From NCBI RefSeq assembly GCF_032854445.1, contig NC_088300.1, positions 41,012,458-41,076,457 of the forward strand: DNA of 64,000 bases, in the 5' to 3' direction. The number at the start of each line of letters is the position of its first letter. Within the stretch, counting starts at the first letter, position 1. Shown here one piece after another: positions 36,201 through 47,499 of this stretch. The notes under the pieces were generated by a model. That model had not been told where the DNA came from, did not search any database, and saw nothing but the letters and a program-made list of their open reading frames with translations. A program made the position numbers and the translations under genes. This DNA comes from Liolophura sinensis (lineage: Eukaryota; Mollusca; Polyplacophora; Chitonida; Chitonidae).

Positions 36201-37989
36201 CTAGTCACTGTCAAATATTACCCTTATTCATAACATTAACCGCTTAAAAATTATGGTGTGCACCAAATGAGTTTCCATAAAATTTTTTTCATAAGTCTTG
36301 CCATAAAATATCGTAAATTTCTGTTTTCCCGATCTTTTCTGTTACCATGTGTTGTGTACCCTTAACAATACTATACTATCCGAATAATATATGAAACATC
36401 TTTGAAGCAATGGACTTAAATGGACACAGAATCGACGCTGAATGGCTGAGAGCGGGTTAAATCTTGAAACCTTGGTCATGCTTGAATAAATATACCAAAC
36501 CTAAAATTCAGCTTAGAGGCATGGCATAGCCTGGACTTCCTCACATCAGCCAATCAGAATCGATTCTGTATACCTTTTAATCAGTCATAGTAAACGGGGA
36601 GTTCGATCTTTTTACGACCAGTAGAGAACAAGGACAAGGTAAGGCGTTTGACAGCTAGAAATGACATAGTTTCCGGTAGAGATACGATCGGTATGCAACT
36701 AATAAAACCTAAAGCAATCTATTTCCCGACCTAATACCTCGAATCTTTAAAATCTAGTGTTCCTTTATGTTTCATTCTAATCAGTACAAGCTGTGCGCCA
36801 TTAGGCACATGATTCGACAAAATAATATGGAGAAGTTCTACCAATCCAGACACGATTGACATCTCTTCCATTTTACAGACTTACGCGCAAGCTGTATCTT
36901 ATCACATTAACACGCAGTTTGCAAAAGTGCACAATAAATTTTATATTACACAACAGAAGAAACTCGAGACAAGCAGATTATTACCTCTTTATTTCAGTGA
37001 TAAGTCATGTGACATCTTATTTATTCAAAGCCTAGGGATCTTACATTTAGGATGGATTGTTCTCTCTATAAATCAGTCTGACACTCGCATTTATACGCGG
37101 GATATAAGGATAAGCTGATAGTGTGTAGCTTGACAAAGTCAAAGGTAAAGATGGCGTGTTTGTGCCACTCGAAATTTTAACATTACTTATGTACAATGAC
37201 TCAAAGGTTTTATCCTTAAAAATTATCATTACCAACAAAGAATTTACAGTTACAGTATCTTGGAAATTACAAACAAATTTACCAAACTTATAAATTCAAT
37301 TAAAATTCAATAAAGTAATAAAGAAATTTAAATATTGAACTGACATTGTCGGACAGCTCTTCTTGTCAGGCAAACTGGTCGGATTTTAAAAAAGATAGGC
37401 TCTTATGCGCGCCAACTGACAGTGGAGCGCCACTGTGCTTTTGATTGTCGACCGGCTCGAGATCAAGACAACAGCAACAACAGCCCAAAACAATCAACCA
37501 GTTCGTCCAAAATGTTAGAAAACTATTATTCTGTTATTGCAGTATTCCTACTTCTGAACAAGTAGATAAACTTACTGATCAGTGGGTTTCCAACAACAAG
37601 CATGATGGGGAGTTCATTTCTGGGGGACATAACTGGCATAGTCTGGGAAAAACGACGGTTGACATGTAGCCGCTTGACGCCGGTTTTTAACTATTCGTGT
37701 CACGGATAATATGAAGCATCGTGTTACGGGGAATTCCCCAAGTCTGCCTATAACGGAGAATAAGGCTATATTAATCAGCGGATGATGGAGTAAAAAATAT
37801 CCAGACAGGCCACTGATATTATGAGCGAATGCCTACTTGATTACGGAATATAATCCCATGTTGTCGTCATTTCAGCAAGCAGGGTTATATTATAAGGCCA
37901 AAGGGTAATAAGTGACGATGTGCAAGTCAGACAGACTTGGTTAATATCACGTTTTAGTTCAATAGGATGGAACATACATTGTACGTGTA
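33291..37989. other. no recognised feature
   Basis: This contains many short ORFs. The 91-codon ORF at 33,307-33,582 (+) overlaps the end of a repeat and has no recognised motif. No SINE or tandem array was seen over about 4.7 kb, the longest unpunctuated stretch in the window. Confidence 0.4.
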
Positions 37990-38100
37990 CGTATTCCCAG
38001 CAGTCATGTTGTTGTTGCTGTATCCCCAGCAGTCATATTGTTGTCGCTGTATCCCCAGCAGTCACAGTGTTGTTGTTGTATCCCCAGCAGTCATGCTGTT
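37990..38100 (+). repeat. minisatellite, 29-bp unit, 4 copies
   Basis: CCCCAGCAGTCATGTTGTTG then TTGCTGTAT repeats at 29-bp intervals (landmarks 37,997, 38,026, 38,055, 38,084). Confidence 0.92.
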
Positions 38101-38562
38101 GTACTGGAATCGCTTTTCTCCATGGTCACTGCAGCTTCAGTTACATTTTGTATCGGGAATTAAGTAAACCAATCAAACACCGAATTTGTTTCCATCCACA
38201 TTTCTCTTCCCGCTTTGACGGGTATTTTGATCTGTAATGGGTTGCGTTTTGGACAACAGCCTTGGGAAGTCATTTAGAGATTTCTGATTCCACACTTTTC
38301 TTGTGAGGGAGACTGTATGAAAGATTACGTTCTCTACTGACGAACTGCTATTTCTAGTTATGAATGTGGTTTAGCAGTAGATATACGATTTGTAATATTT
38401 AAAGGCATCAACATTGAAAGCATTACGTTTTTACCTTTCTAATTGTAAGCGGTAAATCGCACATTTTATATATGCTGTACTTTACCGTTAGTGGGTTGTG
38501 CATGATGTGTTAGGCCTCAGTGCTGGTAAAATGTGAACTAAACCTCCGGCCATTTTATTCGG

Positions 38563-38676
38563 CCATACGTGGGAAGGTCTGCCAGCAACTTCCCACCATA
38601 ATACTGGCCGCCGTCGTATAAGTGAAATACTCTTGAATGCGGCGTAAAACGCCAGTCAAGTAAATAAATAAATAAA
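38563..38676 (+). mobile_element. SINE A, 5'-truncated with internal deletion
   Basis: It starts at GGCCATACGTGGGAAGGTCT, jumps from AGCAACTT to CCCACCATAATACTGG, and ends in the conserved tail with four TAAA units. The deleted interval is about 40 bp of GC-rich body. Confidence 0.88.
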
Positions 38677-39230
38677 CTTCATTTTACTACGTGGAAGGGA
38701 ATATTCTCCTTTCCAGTGTTAAGTTGCAACGTTGCTGGAACCTCTTGTAATTTAATTTTTTATTAATCATCTTATAACACGTACTGCCAGCTTAAGGGGG
38801 AATTCCACCTTAGTTGCCGGCTGGTATAATTCTGTCTGGACGCTAAACAAACTCCAGAACGTGCATTGTCATATGCTTAAACACTTCACCTGGCTGAGAA
38901 ATGGACAACTACAGAAACATCGACCAGTCGTATCTACATGTAACCCTGGGTCTCACACATTACAGGGCTACCAGTACAGTTCCCTCAATGTAATGTTTGT
39001 TTTTATTAACACTCCACAACACTCGGATGAATTCTGGAGCAATCATGATTCTTCTGTTACACAAACGTTCTATTTATAGCTGGACCATATGGAAATGAGC
39101 TGTCGCGTGTTGCTGAAGAGGACAATGAGCTGATGAGCTGGCATGTTGACCCCACGCCATTGAGTATACAAGTCAATTCACATACGAGTTAGGCGTCCTG
39201 TAGGTGCTCCACCGTACATACACAAGCCTT

Positions 39231-39440
39231 TGTTCACCGCATTCAGTCTGTCACAGGTGAGATAATTAGCCGCTTGATGGCCAACAAGGTTACGTCATTT
39301 CGATAACCTCAACGAAGTGGCATGGTTTAACTTGCAGCGATTGACTCTTTGCGTTGTTTTCGTATTTGGCTTTTTATTCTGACTGTTTACTAAAAACCAT
39401 TCGGCAGGAATATAAAGTAAGCCTTGTACGCCATAGAGAT
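39231..39440 (+). repeat. dispersed repeat, copy 2 of 2
   Basis: See the copy at 33,073-33,290. The two are diverged but collinear over roughly 210 bp. Confidence 0.85.
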
Positions 39441-42400
39441 TTCTGCCGAAATACGGATACATCTGAGATACATTCAATAAAATAACTTTCTGATTAAAAC
39501 GGATCTTTATACAGTAAATTAAAAACACAGTGTCTTGTTTGAACCATTTTTGGTGGGTTATTACTAAGCATCAATCTTTTTTGGCCATATAACTTTTAAG
39601 GAAGTTTCGACCAAGCTTTGTTGTAATTTTGCTTCGGATACTTTCTTATCATATCTGTGTGGGGCCGATTCTCCGCTTTATCGTGACAGGTCCTTTTGTT
39701 GAGTCCGGTCATTTGGGACTGTTTTTGTGATTGGTACTAAGATTATGTCCCGGAATTGACTTGTATTAGTGCCAGTGGACCAGCGGTTTTCCTTATGACG
39801 TCTACAATTTTACTTACTGTACGGAAACAATCTCAGTTAATGGGTAGAAAATCCCAGTTTGGCATCCCACTCAAATATTGCAATGCTACAAGTTTCTTGT
39901 AAAGATGTTGCATGTATGCACGTGTGATATTCGCAGTAAGAGTTAGAATCTGATTTAACGGCTTTACTAGGACTGTTTATGTCATACAGTTTTGACCCTA
40001 ATTGTCACATGGGTGTCGCTTACAGACAGATGTTTTGATATTTATTTTCTAATTACACACATATGCGAAATTATTTTTTTATATTTAGAATAAAGGTATA
40101 TTGTAGACTGCTTATGCGTAAGTATTTTGTACAAATGTGGGAATACTTGTATCATTTTCATTTATTACATATATGTACACAAGTTTTCCCATTTGTGGAA
40201 ATAAACCGACACTATCAATTTTTTACGTAAAAATACTCCTGTTGAGTGCCAGGAAGCATGCGAACATCAGTCGATGCTGATTTTCCGTCTTCTCGGTTTC
40301 CAATAAAGCATGTGAAATGTTCATCATCTCTAGGCCCTGTTCTCTGTACCACCGAGACATTCACCCTGGCAATTGTTCATATCATACACACAAAACCCAA
40401 CAGTAAACGCTAAAACCGTTGGGTATGAACGGGTATTTTCTTTTGCAACAGCTGGGAGGTGATATTGCGCTTTTGAGAACCAGAACCTCATTACGTGAAT
40501 GTTGAGCGTTACCAGGTTCGGTACAATAGCGTATTCTGCGTATGTGCATTGTAGCCACATATGAACAAATGGTGAGCTATCCGTATATCTTACTAGGAAC
40601 CATGAATCAAATCTAGGCACCAAAAACAGACGTTTATATACCAATTTTTTCAGTTACATTAATAAACTAACCTTGTTAGTTTCCTTCATTTAATTAGTTT
40701 ACAATGAACAGATAAATCGCGGAAACATAGCCAGTAATTCATTGAAATTCCCAATCATTTGTGCAAGTAACATTTTGTAGTGATCGTATGGATAACACCC
40801 ATGCCATCAAAAAACTCGCGGGGAGATATTGTATCCAATTTTATCTTCAACTCTCATGTGTTTGTTGTCAAAGCCATCATAGAAAATGCAACAAATTGTT
40901 TTACAACACGAAAATTTACACGTCCACACCAAGGACACAACCTTGCCAACTATGATTCACATGGAACAGGTCACAAGATTCACATACGGCTAGAAATGAG
41001 TCGCACACAACACGAAAAACATGTACAAGATATAAAGCGTTTGTCCGATTACCACGTTTTGGTTCAATTACTCATTCTGCACACTTTGGAAAATGAGTTT
41101 CATGCAGAACCGTAAATTCTTCTTTAGAGCCATTTCTGATTTTGAAAAGAGATTTTCAAATGATTTCAGTAAAAACAAACGCTTTGAAAAATGGATTTTA
41201 AGAACAGTAATAGTTCGTGCCTGTTGTTAACGCCTTTAGCGGTTCTTCTAAGAGCCCTGTAACATGTACATGTAGGTCTGTAAAATCATCCGGTGTACGG
41301 TATTTGATCGTTAAGAAAGCAGCCAAGCAGTTAAGAAAAGAAGCCATACAATGTTCTTGTCGAATTTATATGTCTGTAAGCCTATAACTCACAGCACGAT
41401 GCTACTAGTAGATTTAAATATTTCGAATTAAGAAGAAAACCTACGGCGTACACAAATAGAAAAGTCTTAACCCAGGACATGCATACGCCTGTGACGATGG
41501 CACATGTAATACAGGCAAACGTGGGACGAGTTAAGTGCAAGCAAATCAGGGACGACAGAGTAATAACTGGCTTCCGGTTATACATAAACAGTGAAATACG
41601 TCCACTCGTCATGGATCTAATGGATTGCACCTCTGCTGAAGTGTCAACACACACGGTCCATAAAACACGCCCTTCTGTTCCCTCACCACATATATCACAT
41701 TGCTGTGCAAGACCAAACATCGGCTATATTATCTTTGTGCTGTACACCAAGCGGCAGATACTGCGTTTGGATAAATAGATGAACATAATTATAAGATGTT
41801 AAATAAGGATGGTACAATTAAAATAAAGACTCCGTGAGTTATAAGTAAAAATATTCATTGAGCTCAAAATCCCTTTATTTGAGAAATCTCGAACTGTACA
41901 ACCAGTATAATTCTGACGAAAAACCTGTAACAGAATTTAATCGACTTAAAGGGACTATGTTGAGACAACATTCACACATTTTAGTTACTGGATTTAAAAA
42001 AGAAAAGAAATGGATTGGGCTTGTTCATCTTTAGGCTTGCGACTTCTGTCTAGGGGACTCTAAAGTCAACGCTGCCCCTGGTGCGTTGACATCATCCCAA
42101 GGTCAACAAATGGTTGGGGGTCACCTGAAATAGGACGTAATTATGAGTCTGAAGACAAAGTGGTCGGCCAGGAATGGAATAAGTCGTAAAAAACGAACCC
42201 CATTCATTTAAAATTAAATTTAACTTTCACACATATATAAGTTTTCAACACTTGACTAAGACTCATTTCATTGAATAAAGACAGGAAATATCCAAGACAA
42301 TTAATTATGATGTGTTTTACGAAAACAGCTGGGCAAAAATATAATTATTTATAATGACTAAATAGAAATAGAACTATATCAAGGGTTGGAACCTCCTATC

Positions 42401-42956
42401 AGCTCATCCATACAAATATTCCGTCCTATTGTGCCACGGATCATGTAATCAGATTATAATCTATGTTCCAGTGCCTCCTCAACACAGAATTCGCCCACAA
42501 GCAAGCAATTATTTATAAAATACATCATATATTTGCTCTTTCTGTCAACTTGATAGTAATGTGAATAATGTATAACTTGTGACCTGCCACCTATGGTATT
42601 CAGTACAGAATGTGAAATGCGTATATTCCATGCGAACTGCAATTAATCTGTGTATTTCATCCGCAGCCATTGCGATTGCTTTGGCAACTTTGTTTTGTCG
42701 GACATCCTTGACACTGCAAACGATTGCATTACGCGCACACTGAGATGAATGTAAATGAAGCATTAAATGTCTACATTAAATCGTTGAACAGATTATTCCT
42801 CACGCATTAAATAGCATTATTCAAAGATTCACTGGCGGGTAAGGCCAAGCCATGACATGACATGAAGGTTTGTGCATTGCTTGACTCACCAAGCATACAT
42901 GTATGTAGCCAAATACTGGTGCACTTTTCATACATGACCATCAACGATGTTCTCAC
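39441..42956. other. no recognised gene
   Basis: Two overlapping ORFs on opposite strands at 41,382-41,778 (112 and 99 codons) and one at 40,780-41,115 (+, 111 codons) are long for this base composition. They contain no motif I recognise and no flanking splice pairs that build a gene. Confidence 0.35.
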
Positions 42957-43086
42957 CCTTGGCCCTGGAACTTGATAGTATTTCCTGTGCGCTTTGCGAT
43001 CCCCACCGAGTATGTGAGATTGGATAGCCTTCTCCAAGGCATAGGAGACACCAGCATGGAGAGTAAAACCAGATGCAGCGTGGAAA
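42957..43086 (-). other. candidate orphan exon (130 bp)
   Basis: The minus strand shows an acceptor-like ATATATAACAG, then 130 bp with one open frame of 43 residues, then a GTGAGA donor. The peptide is balanced and protein-like (it includes LHAGVSYALEKAIQ and GGDRKAHRKYYQ), unlike the surrounding junk ORFs. No partner exon was found, and I do not recognise the family. Confidence 0.25.
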
Positions 43087-43292
43087 CTGTTATATATGAC
43101 TATTTAACGTTTTCATATACTGTTAGTCTGCGGACCTTTGTGTTATATGTTATAAGCATAACAGGCCCTGTTATATATGTACAGCGCGGACCTGGCCGAA
43201 AGCACCTTGTTCAAGGCTCTGTTTATTTAACTGGCTGTTCATTGGCTGTTAATTCTGTGTCTAAGAATAGTTGAATCTTCGCGGTTTCCTAA

Positions 43293-43372
43293 AACCATAA
43301 TGCTGGCTGCCGTCGTATAAGTGAAATATTCTTGAGTAGGGTGTAAAACATCAGTCAGATAAATAATAAACC
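43293..43372 (+). mobile_element. SINE A fragment (3' end)
   Basis: CCATAATGCTGGCTGCCGTC, TATAAGTGAAATATTCTTGA and an altered tail ending in AAATAATAAA. Confidence 0.85.
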
Positions 43373-43969
43373 ATTTGTCAGTCAGTACACTGTCGTCGCT
43401 GTTCTGGTTAAACTATCTATGCTTTAAGTCTTATAAGCATGTTATCTCAGTGGACTGTGACTTGTCGTGTGCAGCGGTTCTGGTCACCCGATCACAGTGT
43501 CAAACTTGTTAATGTTAACAGTTTACTGCGCTATTTTTATGACTTATTCGAGGGATTTGCATTTTTAATAATCACAGTTATCTTTTTCCTATGACTTCAA
43601 ATTTAAGTTCTTGCAGAGTATCACAAATTTTGACGAAAGTCTAGTTTGTAAAAACCAGCATGTATTCAGTTTGTTCACCAAAAATACCGAGGCACAGTGA
43701 CTAAGCAAGACTATTAGGCAAGAGAAAACGTTGGTGTGATTGTTCGTTAGCGGGTTATGTTTAAATTTTATGTTACTCTTTTCGCTAAAAGTGGGTTACA
43801 GTATGACCAGTCGTTTCAACAGCTATGAAAATATATATGGTACATGCACCTATACAGTTATATTTATGATAGTGTAATGATTTCCCAGCTCTCCCGCTGT
43901 GACCTGCTTCGCTCGGAGTCCCGAGCAGGAATGAACTGCGCATGGCGGGTGGGGGAATTCCTGTGATTT
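43373..43969. other. no recognised feature
   Basis: No repeat, ORF or splice structure was recognised between the SINE fragment and the promoter-like block. Confidence 0.4.
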
Positions 43970-43972
43970 TTG

Positions 43973-44020
43973 ATTGGCTGGTGCACAGTCTGCCCAAGCG
44001 GTATAAATAGCGGCAATTGG
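43973..44020 (+). promoter_or_regulatory. CCAAT/TATA promoter-like block
   Basis: An inverted CCAAT box (ATTGG, 43,973-43,977) lies 24 bp before TATAAATA (44,002-44,009), with another ATTGG at 44,016-44,020. The spacing and the GC-rich surroundings fit a focused RNA polymerase II core promoter, with a start expected near 44,030-44,040. Confidence 0.45.
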
Positions 44021-44101
44021 TTGGCAAATTCTAACCAACGACGGAGTGCACCTAAACACTCTAGGCCAGGAACTGTTCTACCGGTCTACGAAACGTGCTG
44101 T

Positions 44102-44443
44102 CTGCGCCGGCATGGGAGGCCACGAATAAAAATTGGAGATAGAAAAGGAAATCAAGTAAAGAAGAAGACAGGAAAAACAATAAGGAGACCCATGGAACCA
44201 AAGAAAATTAACACCAGGGAAACGAAGACCAGAAACATGAAAGACATCATAACAATAGGACTATCTCTTGCTTCAACTAAGTGGATGAGGCCTGACATCC
44301 TTGCCCCTCAATTATACTTGTCGCACCTGTTACAGACACAGGTTTCCAGTACGCTGGTTTTTCCTGGACGGCGTCCGGTATATGTGGCGGGAGCTCTTGG
44401 TCTCCACGTCACAGAGGAGGAGGCAAGAGAACAAAACTGTTAA
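44102..44443 (+). CDS. unrecognised ORF behind a promoter-like block
   Basis: An open frame runs from before the promoter to a stop at 44,443; the part downstream of the expected transcription start is about 130 codons. The only downstream Met candidates are internal, for example at 44,191 (MEPKKI...), giving about 84 residues. The protein is Lys/Arg-rich at first (KKKTGKTIRRP) and ends in acidic VTEEEAREQ. No family was recognised. Overlapping AATAAA hexamers follow at about 44,447-44,456, so promoter, ORF and poly(A) signal are in the right order for a small single-exon gene. It could instead be the 5' region of the adjacent LINE or a processed relic. Confidence 0.25.
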   Translation: MRRHGRPRIKIGDRKGNQVKKKTGKTIRRPMEPKKINTRETKTRNMKDIITIGLSLASTKWMRPDILAPQLYLSHLLQTQVSSTLVFPGRRPVYVAGALGLHVTEEEAREQNC

Positions 44444-44447
44444 CCAA

Positions 44448-44456
44448 TAAATAAAA
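44448..44456 (+). promoter_or_regulatory. possible poly(A) signal
   Basis: AATAAATAAA lies just after the stop codon of the ORF ending at 44,443. Confidence 0.35.
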
Positions 44457-44637
44457 GCTCTACTGTTGTTTTCTCTCTGTGTAAATTTCTGTATAGGCAA
44501 CTCATTGTAATTCTGTAATGTAGATCTATGTATTTCTAACGTAACGATAACGTAAATCTCTGTAAATAGCTTACTATTTATCCCCTTTCTGTTAAATAAC
44601 CATGGCAGCATTTTAACCTATACAATAAGCTATATAC

Positions 44638-45676
44638 ATGCTACCACAAAAAGGATTAATTCCAGTAATTGACGCATGTACATATGTAAATAGTATACCA
44701 ACGCACTGTCATTATCTATCCAAAATAGATCCAAAATATGTCACTGCAAAAGAAAAAACAAAAGAGGCCTGTGAAAATTTAAACGTTATTGTTAAGTCAT
44801 TACAAGGGCATACTCCGATTTGGAAAGTCAACTTGATAAAGTTAGGTAAAGATCGCCACAAACAAATCGGCGATGTTGAATGTGTTAAAAAACTATCAGG
44901 AGTGGATCTGCTTATTCGATGTAAATCCCCCGACAGGCTATTCAGCTCTGTTCTGTCACACTTCTTCCTGGCGTAAATGTTGTATGTTCCCCACCTAGGT
45001 CTACTTGGCAATGTAAAGGGGTTAAATATAGTGTTGTAGAAGCAAAAAGGCTAACAAAGGGTAAAGAAAAAGAACCGTCAACTTCTATATTGCTGGTGTT
45101 TCAACTGCCGTTTTGCCTAGCAGGGTTCATATCTGTTATCAACCCTTCAATGTCAAACAGTTTATTCCACCTGTTATACGGTGTTATAATGTCAGCTATA
45201 TGATCATGTTTCCAAACACTGCCGGTACAAAACAAAATGTCCCCGCTGAGTTGAAAACCATACGTATGAAAACTGTACAAATAAAGAAACTCCAAAATAT
45301 AGTAATTGTCTGGGGGCACACAGTACAAGTAATGGGGCTTGCCCGGCAAGGCGAGAGGCGACGCAAGTGCAGTACGTCAAAACAGTGAGAAAACTCTCCT
45401 ATTCATAACCCTGGTGACATGATAGATTGCTGTGCAACAGAGATTTTGTGGGGCATGAGGCCATAAGCAGTCCTTGCACAACTCAAGAGAATTCTTTAGA
45501 AAATGCAAATCAAGCAGAATGTGCGCCTACAGAACACTCCGGGTTACACAATAGAAATGTTCAGTCCGTGGCTCGAGCCAGTGGAGAAAATGAACGAAAT
45601 CCCGTGCTCGGCAAACCTGATCCAACACCTGTTCCCACCCAATGAGCTGCTCCCTGCCAGTGAAGACTTGGGCCTT
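44638..45676 (+). pseudogene. LINE ORF1 (gag-like, zinc-knuckle) pseudogene
   Basis: The N-terminal 112 codons contain VKKLSGVDLLIRCKSPDR, which resembles the RRM-like region of I/Jockey ORF1 proteins. After a frame change, the segment around 45,100-45,180 (PSRVHICYQPFNVKQFIPP) is the conserved stretch before the zinc knuckles. At 45,178-45,340 the CCHC cysteines and histidines of up to three knuckles can still be traced, but a one-base loss and a stop break the frame. A hydrophilic C-terminus follows at 45,427-45,645. ORF1 proteins coat the element RNA; this copy is dead. Confidence 0.75.
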
Positions 45677-45800
45677 CGCTTTACAGACTGACTGTGTCAG
45701 CTTTTCTTTAGACAAGTTTCTGGCCTTTTTGCTTGAGGTGATTCTTGATTCATGAAATTTGTTAGCAGAACTGACTAGAATGCTGTGCAACAGAGATTTT
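45428..45800 (+). repeat. 20-bp direct repeat bracketing 333 bp inside the LINE
   Basis: TGCTGTGCAACAGAGATTTT occurs exactly at 45,428-45,447 and 45,781-45,800. It straddles the ORF1 end and the missing start of the endonuclease. Confidence 0.85.
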
Positions 45801-46488
45801 CTCTATGTCCAGAAAAGTTACTTTATTGAATTTGTATAACCCATGTAACAAACTGAGTATGGTAGATTTTGAGTAAATATTTTCAGCTGTTTCAGCAAGT
45901 ATTGTTATACGTGGTGATTTTAATGCACACAGTTTGGTTTGGGGTGGGAAAATTAATGATTCAAATGGAAAACTGGTTGAAAATGTTATAGAGAAATATG
46001 ATTTGGTTATTCATAATGATGGAACTGGAACACGATTTAATCCAATGTCTGGGGAATTAACCCCTTTAGATCTCACGTTATCCTCACTTGACATATCGTC
46101 TGATCTGTCATGGTTGGTTAATCAGAACAACTGTTGTGGGAGTGACCACTGTCCAGTTATCATTGGTGTTCGGGTAAAAACCAAATTCAGTGATATAGGG
46201 CAACAACTTAAATGGAATATTGAAACAGAAAATTGGGGGCTATTCCACAACAAATGTTGGTCTCAGTGGAGGAAGTTGCTAATGACAATATTGATATATT
46301 CAATATTTGATATATATAATACGTCAATAACTAATGAAACCATTCCTCGGACGGAAGGTAAGTTTTGGAATACCGAGTGTAGTGATGCTATTAAAGATAG
46401 GAAAAGAGCAAAGAGTCGTGCATTACGTTCTGGTAAAACAGAGGATATAATCGATTATAAGAAGAAAAAGCAGCCGGCCAGCCTATAA
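45800..46488 (+). pseudogene. LINE endonuclease (APE-type) pseudogene, N-terminus missing
   Basis: The catalytic landmarks GDFNAHS (about 45,918-45,938) and SDHCPVIIGV (about 46,142-46,171) identify an apurinic-type endonuclease, which nicks target DNA to prime reverse transcription. The first third of the domain, including the usual catalytic Asn and Glu motifs, is absent. A stop precedes GDFNAHS at about 45,875. The frame then stays open for 184 codons into the EN-RT linker. Confidence 0.82.
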
Positions 46489-46499
46489 ATAAACAAGCA

Positions 46500-47490
46500 C
46501 AAAAAGACCATTGGCGAAATTATTGTTCCAAACTAAACGAAGATACATCATTAACTCAGGTTAAGAAAATAAAAGGCCTGAATTATGACCCTGGATTTCT
46601 TGAACATAAGAGTAAATTTGAGCTAGAAAATGACCATATATATATCAAAACGTTTGCTTCGATGAATTACCTATTAATGATGAATTTTCTCTTCAGGAAC
46701 TTAAGAGGGCACTTCGGCAGACAAAAGAGTCGTCCCCTGGCCTGGATGGAATTAGGTACACCATGTTGAAAAATATGCCAGATAATTTTTTAAATCTCAT
46801 TGTAATGCTTATTAATTCTGTGTGGATGAAGATGACCTGACCACTGTCATGGAAACATGCATTAGTAGTACCAGTGTGCAAACCGGTAAGTTCGCGTCAC
46901 AGCCATCTTCTTACTGTCCCACTGCACTGACGCCCTGTATTTGTAAGATAATGGAGAAGATGGTTAACTACAGGCTGCTATGGTATTTAGAAAGTAAAAA
47001 TATGATATCATCGGTTCAGAGTGGTAGAAAAGGTAGGAGAACCTTAGACCATTTTGTTCAGCTAGAACATTTAGTGAAGTGTGTGATGGCTAACAAAGAA
47101 TACGTTGTAGCTGTTTTCTTAGATGTAGAAAAAGCATACGACATGGTTTGGAGGAAAGGATTGTTGTTTAAACTGAGTAAAATTGGTATTGGTGGACGTA
47201 TGTTTGGGTGGATCAAAAGATTCTTATCGGACAGAGTTATCCGAATAAGAGTTGGTTCTTGTCTACCCAAAAAAGACACTATCACAAACGGAACACCCCA
47301 AGGCAGCGTTATATCACCTACACTGTTTAATGTTATGATAAATGACCTTCCTGAGCCCGTACCATCCATTGTCAACAAGTCCTTATTTGCAGATGATAAG
47401 GCCGTCTGGTTTGCAAACAGAAATCTGAAACATGTAGTTAAAGTCATTAATATCACGCTATCAAATATTTTTCAGTGGGGGAAGCTATGA
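46500..47490 (+). pseudogene. LINE reverse transcriptase pseudogene
   Basis: From 46,822 an open frame of 222 codons carries the RT blocks: SSYCPTALTPCICKIMEKM, FLDVEKAYDMVW (motif A with its Asp), NGTPQGSVISPTLFN (motif B), and SLFADDKAVW (motif C, FADD form of YxDD). Upstream, 46,680-46,820 encodes the finger region out of frame (SSPGLDGI-like wording), so at least one frameshift separates them. A stop at 47,488 truncates the thumb. Same frame as the endonuclease segment. Confidence 0.9.
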
Positions 47491-47499
47491 GGTTTTAAA

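Noticed and set aside
41382-41778. Overlapping ORFs of 112 (minus) and 99 (plus) codons
   Set aside because: Neither shows a known motif; opposite-strand overlap suggests a GC-skewed chance open stretch.
47058-47456. 132-codon minus-strand ORF
   Set aside because: It is the antisense shadow of the LINE reverse transcriptase.
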